DNA of 64,000 bases from Pollenia angustigena (GCA_930367215.1 OV884056.1:252739127-252803126); one strand, 5' to 3'; counted from the stretch's first letter, positions 1 to 11,775 are shown. Notes: generated from the sequence alone by a model not told the origin. Numbers and translations are program-made.

Positions 1-420
1 TCTTTAAAAAAAGTTTTGTTGGTTGTGACCATAATAATAAAACATGTTTTTCTCTGCGTCTATGTAGATCTTTTTTTTAGTATTTAACATCTTTAGTAAT
101 TATGGACCTTATGACATTTTTAAAAATGACATAATGTTCATTTGCAAAGTGTCTTAATGCCCACGGACATTATGACATTTTCAAAAGTATCACAGTGTCC
201 ATGGACACTACGACATTGGACGTTATGACATGCCACCTTGCAAAAAGCTATAAATGCGTTTCAAAATTGTTGAATCATGTATGGGCTCTCAAGGAATTGG
301 CATACACTCAAATGAAGCTTAAAGATAATTTGAAGTTCCAGTTTCGTTTCAGCGCCTGTTCTGGGCGTAAGAGTTAAATCCTACTAAGCTTAACGACAAA
401 ATATATTATAAAACTTACTT
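1..420. repeat. Fragment of foldback-element interior
   Basis: Shares short stretches with the inside of the foldback element at 4472-5903: the GCCACCTTGCAAAAAGCT motif and the TTTTTCTCTGCGT motif recur near 5415-5475, and the GACATT/GTCCATGG phrases recur near 4780-4806. The left part probably lies outside the window. No gene is visible; the short frame at 195-377 overlaps this repeat. Confidence 0.45.
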
Positions 421-1595
421 AAAATCGAAGCACAGTTAAGTTATAAAGTAACAAACTATTTACCTAATTTAAAAGCAATTTGATTTGAAGTCTCAACTGG
501 GTCCAGCGATACCCATTACATAATTTTTTTTTTTTTTTGTATTATGTATACAGTAGTACTGTTACTTCTTAACCTATAGATATTAAAGGAATATTGAATA
601 TTTTCCAAAAAATTTATGCAACTGTTAGTCAATAAAAGTAAAACCAAGCTTAACATTTCATTTAGCAAATGATGGAAAGCGTTAGGAAACTAAAGACAGT
701 TGCGACAAAAGTTTTAAGCGACTTACTTGCAGGTATGCATGTTTTATCATGAATTTAAATATTTCATTACGCTTGTTCCTTAAAAAGTTAACTTGCTTTA
801 AAAACTTGTCGAAATTATACATAAAATTGTCTATTTTTAATTTTTAATTCATAAGAATATGTTCAAGCACTACAAGTAGTATGTGGAGAAAATGGATTAA
901 TGTTGGTCTTTAATTGCTTAACCGTAGCTGAATTTTTCTCTGTTAAATCAAATGTGGAATGTTTTGACATGTTTGGCCGCATACCTTCCGAAAATAAGGA
1001 TTCCAAAAAATTGTTTACTTATTAATACTTGGAGAATGTTTCTTGTTTAAAAATACAACTTAATTTTTTTCAATCTTTTAGCGAAAAACTTCAAATAAGT
1101 TGCGTTTTATCTGAAATCGAATGAACAATTTATCTGGAAAACAAAGCCACTGCTTGAGTTATTAAAATGAACAAATGAATAACAAACAACTTGTGGCTGT
1201 ACATGTAAGTTTTGATTTAAAAAAAGAGTAAATCAAGATGAGTTCATACTATAATGGAAAATTTGTTGTTACGTTTGCTGATTGAACATGTTAAAATCCC
1301 TAGAAATATTTAAACAAAACATTTGTTTTGACAGTTCCAACAAGTAAAGAACCAATTACAGCTGATCTTTTGAACTCACCTGACACATAAATTAGCCTTG
1401 GTGTAAATACACGTACTCCTTTTCAGAGCGCAAGCAGTGAAGATAACAAAAAAACAATAAGTTAGCAGCAGCAGAAAAGTATATTACAAAGAAATTAAAC
1501 ATTTAAAAATATAAATACCACAGACCAATTCACTACAAATTTGACGATAACTTCAAAAGCCATCACCCTACCGAAATCTGCTATAATTTTTTTAA
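421..1595. other. AT-rich stretch without recognised features
   Basis: No open frame of note, no clear inverted or tandem repeat, and no recognised element end on either strand. Confidence 0.5.
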
Positions 1596-1935
1596 ATGGC
1601 GGTACACAGACATGTGTGCGTCTTAAGCAAATACTACCCACACGTCAATGAGAAATGGAGCATGTGTAACCTGCGCTCTAACCAGCCAGAATTCCAACGA
1701 ACATTTTTTTTATCGAATATCATCATAAGCGACAAGGCCGATTTCCACGAATACGTGAATAAGCCGAGTAATCGCTTCTATGGCACCGAAAATCCGCGTA
1801 TAACACATAAAGAGCCATTTACGGTGGAGGTTTCATCGGGCCTTGTTTTCCGAAAGCACTGCGGGCCACACGACTTCTGTTAACGGCGAGTGCTGCAGAA
1901 CCACGCTCAACGACTTTCTCCTAATTTTCTTTAAC
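1596..1935 (+). pseudogene. Degenerate DD41D-mariner-like transposase fragment
   Basis: The translation contains ISDKADFHEYVNKPSNRFYG followed by TENPRI. This lines up with the SDEAHFWL-GYVNKQNCRFW block of the mariner copies at 18354 and 33491, in the region of the first catalytic aspartate. Downstream, after a stop, NGECCRTTLNDFLL matches their NGERYREMISNFF block. The reading is frame-disrupted and no terminal repeats were found. Family assignment is an inference from these two blocks. Confidence 0.5.
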
Positions 1936-3338
1936 GAATCATTACTTGAGAACATAGGGCTCTAACCGGATTGAGCAATGTTGCATAGTTCGTGATATCA
2001 AAAATTTTTAAGGCATAACGTCCTACGTTCTTGTGACGTGCGACCCAATTGTGTTCATAGCATGACGAATTTAATTTGAAAGCCCTTTTGTTTTCCGCAG
2101 TGTTACCACCACTGAAGAAAAACTTACACGTCTGTGCGGTATAAAATGAAACTTTAAAAAAAAAAACACACAAGCTGGACAGTATAGACTAGATTGCATT
2201 ATTAACTTCAAGTTAAACCCTTTATTCAATTTGGCAATTGGTCCCCAAATTTGTTTATGGGCATTAAAAGTTCTGAAAATATGTGGGCCCTCAAAGAAAA
2301 GTTGCACACTTCGTGATAACGCTTAACTATGTATGGCAATAATGTAACTAAAAGTCCGTCTAACAAATTCTGTCAAAACCTCTTGCCAAAAATTTATTTT
2401 TCGTACAGTTTTTGGCATTTTTTAGGTGGCGCATCAAAAATGAAGTTTGTAAAATAATTGATTTTTTTTTTAAATGCCTTTAAAGCAAAAATGGACTTTT
2501 TATAGTTAAGTACCATTCCAAAATCTGGAAACACTTATATTTATATGCGTGTTAAACAAAGTTGGTGATTCCCCTGGTGTTAATAATATTATTTAGGAAC
2601 TTTTTCATTCAGCTCCGACATAAGAATGTATAAGTTCTTCATGTAAAGAAAACTTCTAAAAACAAAGAAAAAGGCACCAATAAATTGTTAATGGTACAAA
2701 TTTTAAATAGTTAAAAATAATTAAAATTTTAAGGTGAATGCTAAGTAAACTTGAAAATGCTTTAAACTCGAAAGGATTTGCGTTGCCTGCATTAGGCAAA
2801 CCACTTATATTAAGTCTTAATGCGTTGCCAACACATTGTAATATTATTAAATATTAGAATAGATCCTCAAATAAAACACAAACAAATATTAAATGTGGCA
2901 TCGATTTCAAAAATTAAGATCTAACTATAATGTTAGATATAAATCATATGAAGCAAACTATTTTCAACTTACGGAAACTTTTTGAAAAGGTTTATGAAAC
3001 TGTCATTTGCTTAAGTAAAGTGCGAAACTGATCGCACATTCCGTACGGAATCAAATTTTTTTTTACTTTGTGACTGTTTTTTTTTAATACATTTGAGAGA
3101 CTTTTTGGTAGTTTTTGACAGTAGGTTAAGCAGGGCTTTGTATATTATGGTGGGACCTTAAGGCATCAACAAATTATGGCACTATTGACTAGAAGAAAAC
3201 ATTTTTTAAGAAGTCTAAAAAAATAATTTGTCATTGCAACATGCAAGTGCTGCTTCCAGAAACATATGTACATTAATTACTAACGAGCAGTATGCGAAGG
3301 AAAACTTTTAAAGGAACAACGAGATTAGCGTATGTATA
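1936..3338. other. AT-rich stretch without recognised features
   Basis: Only short low-complexity frames on the minus strand. No terminal repeats or domain signatures seen. Confidence 0.45.
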
Positions 3339-3800
3339 TTGGTTGTGGAGATATGCTCAAAACAAAATCCATTTGACTTAAAGAAGTTAGAAAGCTTCTG
3401 CGTCCAGGTTATTTTTCATACAGCTGTTGTTCAAGGGAGAGATCAAAATAGGAGCGAGATAATTTTTGCCCTAACGAAGGAACCTAAGAAGGAAAAAAAC
3501 AGGAGGGATATAAGTAGATGAGGCAAAAGTTGCAAAGCCTTGCTAAAGTATGTGAAAATACCGGATTCTTGCCTGCAGCATTGTATTGTAAATGCAGTAA
3601 TTCTTGATTTAAACGATAAAGGATTTAAAAAGATGGCTTGCCATACCCAAGCAGTGGAAAGGTTTGTTTAACCCTTAATTGAAGCTACCAAAAATGTATT
3701 TAGACTAAAAGCAAGAGATGGTTTCATTCACTTTAGAATAAAGGCAAGGCAAGATATACCATTGTTTGAAACGAAATCTCAATTTTATTAAAAACAAGAA
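3339..3800 (+). pseudogene. Relic of an unclassified transposon ORF
   Basis: Three pieces read as degraded protein. The first, 3339-3521, contains FDLKKLESFCVQVIFHTAVV. The second, near 3560-3660, contains CLQHCIVNAVILDLNDKGF and then MACHTQAVERFV. The third, to about 3795, contains KARDGFIHFRIKARQDIPLF. Stops and frame changes separate them. I recognise the style (repetitive insect ORFs with an H-T-Q-A-V-E-R motif) but cannot assign a superfamily. It lies just upstream of a hAT relic and may belong to a different element. Confidence 0.35.
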
Positions 3801-3964
3801 TCTTTGTAATGGCAAAAATGTGATTTTTTTGATAGAGTTGTCATAAAAATTTCATTCTTTAAAACAAATTTAAATAATATTTGTGAAGATGGTTTCTGAG
3901 AATATGGTTCGTTTACACCTCTTTAAAATGGAAACCACTGGTTAATCAAATTGCTTATTGATGC

Positions 3965-4471
3965 ATGCAACTTAATTTGTGTATAATAGAGCTTAAGAAA
4001 ATGTCAAACACTAACTCAATCGCGACGTTGTTGTTCGAAGCCTTAAACAAACGCAAAGAAGTTTTAGTTCAAAATAAAGCATTTTTAGCTGCTCTATATA
4101 TGGACCCAAGGTTTTATTTCAAAGGACACATTTTTCTTAGCGAATATCAAAAAAGGTTGCAGTGGTGAGTTACAAAAACACATTCGCGTATTTATAGCAT
4201 ATTGTCCCACTTTAATGATCCAATATATACTTTGTAGTTTCTTCTACTAACAATATACAAGCGGCTAAAAATAACGGGAGAGATAATTGAAAATATATAA
4301 CATAAATGCAGTTTTAATCATGGAGTAATATAAATTGATAGCTTTGAAGATTTCTACCAAAAATTGGAATTGAAAGCTTCGTCAAATATTTTAAATCTAC
4401 GTACTTTTTCTTTAAAAAATTGCATTAGTAGCCTAAGCAGTTCCCGCAAAATAGGTATCTGTGGAAAGAGT
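3965..4471 (+). pseudogene. hAT transposase C-terminal relic (5' part)
   Basis: The frame at 3965-4168 reads ELKKMSNTNSIATLLFEALN followed by NKAFLAALYMDPRF, typical of the region before the hAT dimerisation domain. Further on, 4425-4471 reads as a degraded VALAVPAK then VSVERV, the conserved start of the dimerisation motif. The copy is interrupted exactly there by the foldback element at 4472-5903 and resumes at 5913. Several frame changes and stops make it non-functional. Confidence 0.6.
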
Positions 4472-5903
4472 GGCTGTAGGAAATATCGCCCAAAGAAAAA
4501 TGGCCCAAAAAAATAAATGAAAAATCGCCCAAAAAAATTCCATGTAACATTGGGCCTGAATTAATATGAAAAGTGACCCAAAATTTTTGGGCTATTTTTC
4601 GTTATTATTGGGTGATTTTTCGTTTTTTAAATTTGGTGATTTTTCATAATGAAATATAAAAATATTATATGAAAAATAGCCCATTTTTTCAGGCCATTTT
4701 TAATTTTTAAAATTTCGTCAAAATCTTACATACTATTTGTCTAAATCATTCATAATTACTGTCATTATTATGGCATGTCATAACGTCCAGTGTCATAGGG
4801 TCCGTGGACAAACTCGAAAGCATAGCCGGCCTTTGGCCGGGAGCAAGGATTTTCTCCTCTTTGATAAAACAAGTACCGGCCTCGCTAACTAAAGCTTCTC
4901 TGCATGGCCGGCCTACGGCCGGGCGCAAGGATTTTGTCCTCTATGGTATAACAAATACTGGCTTCGCTAACTAAAGCTTATCTGCGAAGTCGGAAACAAG
5001 GCAGATTTTAGAAGCTTTACTTAGCGAAACTGGTACTTGTTATACCATAAAGCAAAAGAATCCTTGCGTCCACCCAAAGGCCGTCTGCGCAGAGAAGCTT
5101 AAGTTAGCGAAGCCGGTCTTTGTTATATCATAGAGGAGAAAATCTTTGCGCCCGGCCGAAGGCCGGCTATGCAGAGAAGCTTTAGTTATCGAATACCATA
5201 GAGTGCCGAGACGCTTTAGTAAGCGCTGCCGGTATTTGTTTCACCATAGGGGAGAAAATCCTTGCGCCCAAAAGTGTTTTCGTAATATTATGCATATTAA
5301 AACATATGCAACAACAAAACCATTTTTAAATGTTCAATTTAACCGTATCATTGTCACCGACAACCATATTATGGTAAAATAAGTTTCTTTAATATATAAA
5401 TATAATAAATAAAACAGGTTTTTCTCTGCGTGTATGACACTGGACTTTGTGTCATGCCACCTTGCAAAAAGCTGTATTCTGTTTTGAGTAATTGATTATA
5501 ACTATGCAGTGATTAATTAATATTTAACTATTGAATAGTGCACAAAGTTTGGCGGAGGGCTCAAATAGGTATTACTGTCCATACTGCCGCGCAGCTGTTG
5601 AAGATACAATGCAATTTTTTACATAAATCTTACATTTGTATGTTATTAAATTTATATGAATAATAAATACTGTTCTGCAAATTGGGTAATTTAAAAATTT
5701 TTTATTTTTTGGGAAAAAATTATTTTTTTCTTTTTGGGTCATTTTTCATTTTTATTTTGGGCCCTTTTTCGTTTCTTTTGGGCAAAATTTCATATATAAC
5801 TTTTTGGGTCATTTTCCATGTTCTTTTGGGCGATGCTTCATTTGCGCGATTTTTCATTTTTTTTTTTTTGGCCATTTTTCTTTGGGCGATTTTTCCTACA
5901 GCC
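4472..5903. mobile_element. Foldback element inserted in a hAT relic, 9-bp TSD
   Basis: The termini are inverted repeats: GGCTGTAGGAAATATCGCCC at 4472 against GGCTGTAGGAAAAATCGCCC read inward from 5903. Both arms continue as CAAAGAAAAATGGCC and then as short stepped repeats of ATGAAAAAT followed by a CCC run. Flanking 9-mers are GGAAAGAGT (4463-4471) and GGAAACAGT (5904-5912), a TSD with one difference. The centre is a GC-rich palindromic array. No transposase frame is present. A 9-bp duplication with GG-starting termini suits MULE-like or foldback elements, but the superfamily is an inference. Confidence 0.75.
4818..5272. repeat. Central palindromic GC-rich array
   Basis: About five units of roughly 80 bp. 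Each has a GGCCGG..CCGGCC palindrome, then CGCAAGGATTTT, CTCTATGGTATAAC, a GGCTTCGCTAACTAAAGCTT phrase and CTCTGCATA. The first two units run forward and the remaining units run in reverse, so the array is itself a foldback. The same units occur at 59554-60780 and singly at 41140-41265. Confidence 0.7.
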
Positions 5904-5912
5904 GGAAACAGT

Positions 5913-6020
5913 ATTCTGCGTCTTGACTTTGACAAAAAATCTGCAGAAACTTAAGCGCAGAAGATTTGGATAATATTTTATTGCTTAACTTTAACACTTC
6001 ATTAATTGATAAAATGTCTA
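5913..6020 (+). pseudogene. hAT transposase dimerisation-domain relic (3' part)
   Basis: Continuation of the hAT relic interrupted at 4471. After the TSD the sequence reads FCVLTLTKNLQKLK, then one frame over AEDLDNILLLNFNTSLIDK, the end of a hAT dimerisation domain. Splicing out 4472-5912 restores the continuity of the conserved SVER-F-L block, which supports the insertion boundaries. Confidence 0.6.
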
Positions 6021-6574
6021 TTTTGTTGCATATTATAACCATTTTTTTTTGTTGTTGTACTTGTTATTATTTTTATTACCTTCGTTATTATAAACTATAG
6101 TATTATTTTAGATAAATTGTAAGGAGTATCCATTTATATCAGAACCGCCATCATTGGTTTTTTTTAAACTACATTTTTTAAAAATACTTAGAATAAAGTT
6201 TTCTAAAAAAAAACGTTTTAAGAAATATTTTTCAACAAAAAAAAGTTTTTTAAACTATTTTATTTGTTCTTTTTACAGGAAAATGTTTTGCTTATTTTTG
6301 AAACTACAAATTTTGTTCTCAAAGAAATTGTTTTTTCTTTTTTCGTGTCTATTTAACTTAGAAAAAATATTCCTTTTTTCACACACAAAAAAAAAAAAAA
6401 ATTGTGGTATTGTGGTAATTTTGTTGAACAATTTATGGTCTTTAATCCAAATTTTCAAAATTTTTAATCAGGCTTAAGTTCATCAAATTAAATTTTCATT
6501 AAATTATTTTTATGAAGAAATAAATTTTACAACATGAAACTTAATTTAAATTGTTATTGATTGTCATTCATTCT
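6021..6574. other. AT-rich, homopolymer-rich spacer
   Basis: Long T and A runs. The 107-codon frame at 6154-6477 is composed of K, F and L from these runs and is not credible as a gene. Confidence 0.5.
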
Positions 6575-6645
6575 TGGCTGACCTGAGATTCGAACCCAGG
6601 CGGCTGGTTACCCTGACATGTTTCGATCGCTACCACGCGATCTCA
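6575..6645 (-). repeat. tRNA-like SINE head (minus strand)
   Basis: On the minus strand there is a clean T-arm: CTGGG, loop TTCGAAT, then CTCAG, at 6582-6598, followed by GTCAGCC in the acceptor position. A GGTAGCGATC stretch sits in the A-box position about 45 bases upstream. The 5' acceptor strand does not pair, so this is not a functional tRNA. A tRNA-derived SINE or a tRNA pseudogene both fit. Confidence 0.45.
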
Positions 6646-7773
6646 TCAGAGGGATTTGCCGTCTTACACCCGCAGCCATCGACGACTGCTGACGTCAATA
6701 GTCAAACATCAATCCTTAAACCAAATTGTATTTTAACCTTTGGTAGATCGAAATTTGCTTTTTTGAATGATTACCCATTTTTTATTGATTTAACATGTTT
6801 TTCCTTTACCTCTGTTTATTCGTACTTTTTGTCAAGAATTCTTCTTGAAGTCCAAAGTACATTTTTGTTTTTTCATATTTATCCTTCTTTTTTTCTGTTG
6901 ACCTTTTTAATTTTGTGTTTTCTGGTAGTAATTTCCGATCCTTGACCAAATTGCTTATACTGGCATCTGTGATATAGTTTAACATATTAATGTCTTTGCG
7001 TCACCGCAAAACCTTGACCTAGGAAGCTTAATTTTTTTTCCTAATATGCCTTAGTCTATAGAGCATTAACTTATAATACAGCAAAACCAAAATTAGAAAA
7101 AAAAATTTTTCGATCCACCCTACCGCTGTTGAACTTTAAAATTATATAAAATTACACACAAATTGGTATGGTTGGTACTTATGATTGATCATTGGTTTCG
7201 GAAAAATATATTTTTTTATCTCCAGAATTTTTGTAAATTATTTTGGCTACGAATTTTTCAAAAACTTAAGATTTTATGATTTACAATGTTTAACAATTAT
7301 TTTAAAGATGCCAAAAAATTTTTGTTTTTAACTTTTGGAGCAAAAATAGTAACTTCATCGTAGGTGAATTGAAATCGTATACATTTTTTTCGCTTACATG
7401 CTTTAAATATTGAAAATGTTGTGCTTATAATAGTAATTACCAGAGAAGACTTATGCTTTTTTTGCTTTTTTTAGCTGTTTTTTATAAAACCTGCTGTTTT
7501 TTGCTGCTTTTACAATGGTGATGCTTTTTTTTTGGATTTTTTTGTTTAAACTTCCCATTTTTGTATTTAAAACTTCGTTTGTAACTACCAAGGCGCATTC
7601 CTCTATAAAAGTGAATTCGCCTTCGTTACTACCTTTTTGGAACTCTGTTTTCATTTTAAAAACCATCAACTGAAATCATAGTAGGCTGTTAAAAATAGAA
7701 ATAAATAAAAAAGTTTTAAAACTGCCGAAAGAGAAAAGTAATAGAAATTTATTATTAAAAATGGTAAAAACAT
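6646..7773. other. AT-rich stretch, nothing assigned
   Basis: The 72-codon minus-strand frame at 7451-7669 is lysine-rich from A/T runs, though part of it looks protein-like. No domain was recognised. Confidence 0.4.
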
Positions 7774-8575
7774 ATGAAGGAGTCCTTAAAATTTAAGAGA
7801 ATTGGCTCTTTTGCAATATATGTATGCTGCTGCAAAATAAATTGTTCGAAAAAGTCTAATGTGGATCAACATATAAGATGCGGGAAACACCAATTGGCGT
7901 CTTCTAAGCAAGAGAACCTTCCACAGAAACTAATTACGGAATATCCAGTTACTCCAACTGCCACAACATTTCAAAAGGATCTTTGTAAAGCATTGTTAGA
8001 ATCCAATATACCAATAAAAAAATGTTAGTTCTCCCAGGTTCAAAAATTTCATTGAGAAATATTCTCAAATTTCGGTTCCGTCTGAAACTTGCATTCAACA
8101 GAAATACATACCAGAATTTTATAGGGAACAGATTTATGTTGCAAATTTTATTTTTGGAGTCTTAGCAGAATTGAAAGACAATAAATCTTATTTATTGAAC
8201 ATGCAAGTACTTGAAACGGCAAATGGCGCATCTATTGCAGCATTTTGTAATGATTCGTTACAAATATTGTGGCCAGATGGCAAAGTAGAAAAGAAATCGA
8301 GTTTAGGTTTGATATTAATTTTCTGTATTTAGGCATAAAATATAACAAAGTGTTATAACAGATGCAGCTGCTAAATCCGAAAATGCTTCATTTAACATGT
8401 TTTGCACATGACATCCATCGATTAGCTCAATTCATTCGAACAAACTTTGGAAATGTCAATAAATTGATTTCCAATGTTAAAAATATTTTCTTAAAGGTAA
8501 ATATAGCTATTAATCAGAGGTGTTCTGGAAATCGAAAACGCAAGAATTTAAAAGTCGTTTTTTTAATATGATTTT
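7774..8575 (+). pseudogene. hAT-like transposase relic with N-terminal zinc finger
   Basis: The first frame (to 8028) shows a BED/CGGBP1-style finger, CCCKINCSKKSNVDQHIRCG then KHQ, followed by DLCKALLESNIPIKK. The homology continues out of frame through FIEKYSQISVPSETC, IPEFYREQI, VANFIFGVLAELK and ASIAAFCNDSLQILWPDG (to about 8285). It resumes at 8365-8530 with LNPKMLHLTCFAHDIHRLAQ and NVNKLISNVKNIFLK. The CFAHxIHRL block is typical of hAT-type RNase-H-like domains. At least two frame breaks and internal deletions. Neither terminus was found. Confidence 0.55.
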
Positions 8576-9205
8576 TGTAGTAAAAGAATTTTATGACAAA
8601 TATTTCTCTATTAAACAGAATTCTATAAGAAAATTATATAAAATGGATTAAGAGTGTATTAAAAAGAACTTGAAAGTTCTTGCGTTTTTTTTTAATATAA
8701 ACATATATATTAGACCGTCTGAACATCGATTTTCCTAATCTACTCTAAAAACCATGAATTTTTGTGTATAATACTTAAATATTGATGAACGGGAAGTGGT
8801 CTCTCAAACCGATTTTTCGTTTTTTTTAGACAAAATGCCTTTTTTCAAAAAATGAAAAAATCTTGCTTTAGTAATTTGCCTCTAACTCAAGCAGTTCTTA
8901 ACGGTTTTGAACCTAATTACATGCATTAGAAAGCTTATTTAATTTCCTAAATGTTTCTTAAAGCAACATTGCCATTTTGGTCGATGGTTATTTATTCATA
9001 GCATTACAAATTCAGATTTTCCAATACGAACTTATATTTTTTTTTTCATTTTCGCTTAACTTTTCTTATATAAAAATTGAACGAGGCAAAATGTTTATAT
9101 TCTGTAAATGCAGTATGATAGGAAATTTTAAACTACAGTTTTAGTTTAAATGATGAAATGACTAAAGTTTTTTATTTGTAAATTTGCTTAAATTTTATCA
9201 AATAC
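8576..9205. other. AT-rich stretch, nothing assigned
   Basis: No coding signature, terminal repeats or tandem arrays seen. Confidence 0.45.
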
Positions 9206-10125
9206 ACTAGCTTAACCCGGTGCGCGTCGCTACACTGCTTTAGTAGAGAGATATTTAATATCCTATGAGAGGTATTTTCCCACCTGCGCCTACCCGCTTT
9301 ATTTTCATTTTCAAAAGTAAAGTATACCATAAGAGTGACTTCTACAAAGTTTGAACATTCTTACTATAACAGATCTTAAGATAAGGGATATTAAACATCG
9401 TCGTTCTTTGGGGGATACCACTTCCCCCGCTGCTATATTATTTCAAATTTGGCGCTCAGAAGATCTTACTACCAAAAGTTCAACAAAATGCGTGCAGCGG
9501 CACTTATTAATACTTCTATATATGAGGGTTACTGCTCCTCCTCTGTCTACCCCGCCCATTTTATATTGAAATTTATAGTTTACCATAATAGTAGCTTTAA
9601 CCACGTTTGAAGACTATCCCTTTAATAGTTCTACAGTTGAGCAATATTTAATAAATGCATCCTACCGGAGGTGTTTCCCCCCTGTGCCTACCCGCTTTAT
9701 TTTTATTTTCAATAGTGAAGTATACCATAAGAGTGACTTCCACAAAGTTTGAACATTCTCACTATAACAGTTCTTAAGATATGCGATATTAAACATTGGC
9801 GTCCTATGGTGGATTCCACTCCCCCGCAGCTATTTTATTTCAATTTTGGGGCTCAGAAGATTTAACTACCAAAAGTTCAACAAAATACGTGAAGCGGCTT
9901 TTAAGTTATGCGATATTTAATATTGGCATCCAATGGGGAGTACCAATTACCTCCCTTCCCCTATCGAAAAAATAAGTAGCCTATTTTATTTTATCACGTG
10001 ATGCTACTGTAAAAATTTCAGGAAAATCGGTTCAGAAGTTTAGGAGTCTATAAGCCAACATACAAACAAACAAACAAACAAACAAACATACAAACATTTT
10101 TCGTTTTTATATTTATAGATTAGTA
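9206..10125 (+). repeat. Interspersed repeat with internal duplication and (AAAC)n tail
   Basis: Begins near CCGGTGCGCGTCGC and ends with the phrase AAAATCGGTTCAGAAGTTTA followed by (AAAC)n at about 10060-10092 and TTATATTTATAGATT. Two internal units of about 397 bp (9263-9503 and 9660-9897) share CCTACCCGCTTTATTTT and AGTATACCATAAGAGTGACT. The AATCGGTTCAG phrase plus a short tandem tail is common in insect non-LTR/SINE-type dispersed repeats. I do not name a family. Confidence 0.5.
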
Positions 10126-10140
10126 TACAGTAAGAAGAGA

Positions 10141-10620
10141 TTGATGTTGGTTTTTTATTTTTTCAAATTTGCTAAAATTGTAATTTTGTTGGAGTTTGAA
10201 TGCGCTTTGTGAAAATGCTCGATGACTTGAATCAAATCATTTTGCTCACTGTTTTCCATCACTAGTGTGTTGTTGACGGTTTTTAGAAGGCCAATTGCGC
10301 GCTCTGCAGTTTCGTTAACTTTAAATTTATTGCAAACTGTTCAATTTTTTTGAAATTTTCAATTTCGCGCCAACAAGAAGATGAACTTTGAATAAAGTCA
10401 TAATTGATTCCAATAATGTCGAAACACATTTTTGTGTTCTCTGACACCAGGTCAACGATTTTGAGGTTGGCTTCTTTGAAAAAACACTTATAACGAAACA
10501 AATTTTACTTTTCCCTTGGACTATTTAAAGCGGATGCCATTTCGTCCAACGTATTTAGTGAATGTCTTGGATCAAAAAAAGATAAGCCAATCGCCATTTC
10601 ACTTAAATACCGTAAGTGAC
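10141..10620 (-). pseudogene. Unclassified transposon ORF, C-terminal fragment
   Basis: Minus-strand reading gives LSEMAIGLSFFDPRHSLN, then MASALNSPREK, an in-frame stop at about 10502-10504, and then FRYKCFFKEANLKIVDLVSE, WREIENFKKIEQFAINLK. After one frame change near 10320 it continues NETAERAIGLLKTVNNT and DLIQVIEHFHKAHS. The continuity across the stop and frameshift shows a decayed single ORF. The style resembles repetitive insect ORFs with an ETAER motif near the C-terminus. The superfamily is uncertain. Confidence 0.4.
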
Positions 10621-10999
10621 GTCGGTGAGAACTACTTGAGTGTATAAATGTTGATATCGAGATACGCAGTAACCTAAAAGGCCCTAATTTCATAAAAGTA
10701 AAAATTAAGCAAAGTTTCACCAAATGTGTGGGTATTTTTTGGCTTAAACTACACCAAATGGGAATTGATCGAAAAATGCAAAAACAAAAGTAATAAGAAA
10801 TGGCAATACTGCCAAACGAAATCAAAACTAAAACTAAATTGCTTATTGACGAGTTAAATAGTATAAGAAAAACCGTAGAATTAACGAAACTTATACATAT
10901 GCAATGCTTAATAACATATTTGTACGTCCCCGCAAGCTTTAAGTTAACTCATACCAAACATGAAATAGTTAAGAAAAAATTTCGTGTTCGATTCATAAT

Positions 11000-11094
11000 C
11001 AGGCCTGTTACAGAAATCAATTCCGAGCGAAAGTGAAAGTGATTTTTTATCCTTTCTTCACTTTCGATCGGAATTGATTTCTGTGACAGTCCTG
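11000..11094. repeat. 95-bp near-perfect hairpin (mini-MITE)
   Basis: Arms of about 37 bp: CAGGCCTGTTACAGAAATC... against CAGGACTGTCACAGAAATC... in inverse, both running through CAATTCCGA and GAAAGTGAA to a short T-rich loop. It begins and ends with CAGG/CCTG. No convincing target duplication. Confidence 0.6.
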
Positions 11095-11102
11095 AATATA
11101 TA

Positions 11103-11130
11103 TTAACCCTAGAATCATAACGATATTTTT
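11103..11130. mobile_element. Orphan piggyBac-type end (TTAA + CCCTAG)
   Basis: TTAACCCTAGAATCATAACG matches in form the left end of the element at 35701 (TTAA then CCCTAGAAAGATAACG). No partner end was found nearby, so it may be a solo or truncated end. Confidence 0.35.
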
Positions 11131-11775
11131 AAATACGTTAATACTAACACCTCGTAAATTTTTATCTTCGCCTAAAACGCATAAATTAAGGCCATTTTTA
11201 AGTGCCATTTTTTATGTTGCTTATTTAAAATTAAAAATAACCTAAAATTATAATATAGTTAATTTAATAGAGCAAGAAAAATAAATAAACCACCAACACT
11301 TCAAGAAAATTTTTTATTTGGTGCTCACTGCATACTGCCGATTTGTGTGTAAAATTTACGTTTACTCTTTTATACAACACACACTTAAACCACTTTGAAG
11401 ACTAAAAATGTTTTGTTTTTGATTTCGTGCTTGTTTAAAACAGTGTTCGAAAATAAACACTAAATATAGTTTTTTAATGTTCAGTTCGGTAGATTTGTGG
11501 AAAACACAAACGCTAATAGTGTTTGTGTAGAAAATCATTAAAAAATAATAACGTTTCCCTGTAAGTCATCTTTTGAACACAAAAATATAACTGTTTTTGT
11601 CAAACTCAACCAAAAATGTGAACACTTAATCCGTTCGGTTTTTTTTGAAAATCCACAAACTTCAATGTGTTCGGTTCGGCTCGTTAATGTTCGTCCCTTT
11701 TGGCTGGTAAAAAAAACAAACATTTTTTTACAAAAACAAAACACACACACGAAAAAACATTATAGAACATTAAAA
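11131..11775. other. AT-rich spacer
   Basis: Contains several scattered GTGTTCGGTTC-like phrases and T/A runs. No gene or element boundary assigned. Confidence 0.4.

Noticed and set aside
6154..6477. 107-codon frame rich in Phe, Lys and Leu
   Set aside because: Arises from T and A homopolymers; no domain, no codon bias.
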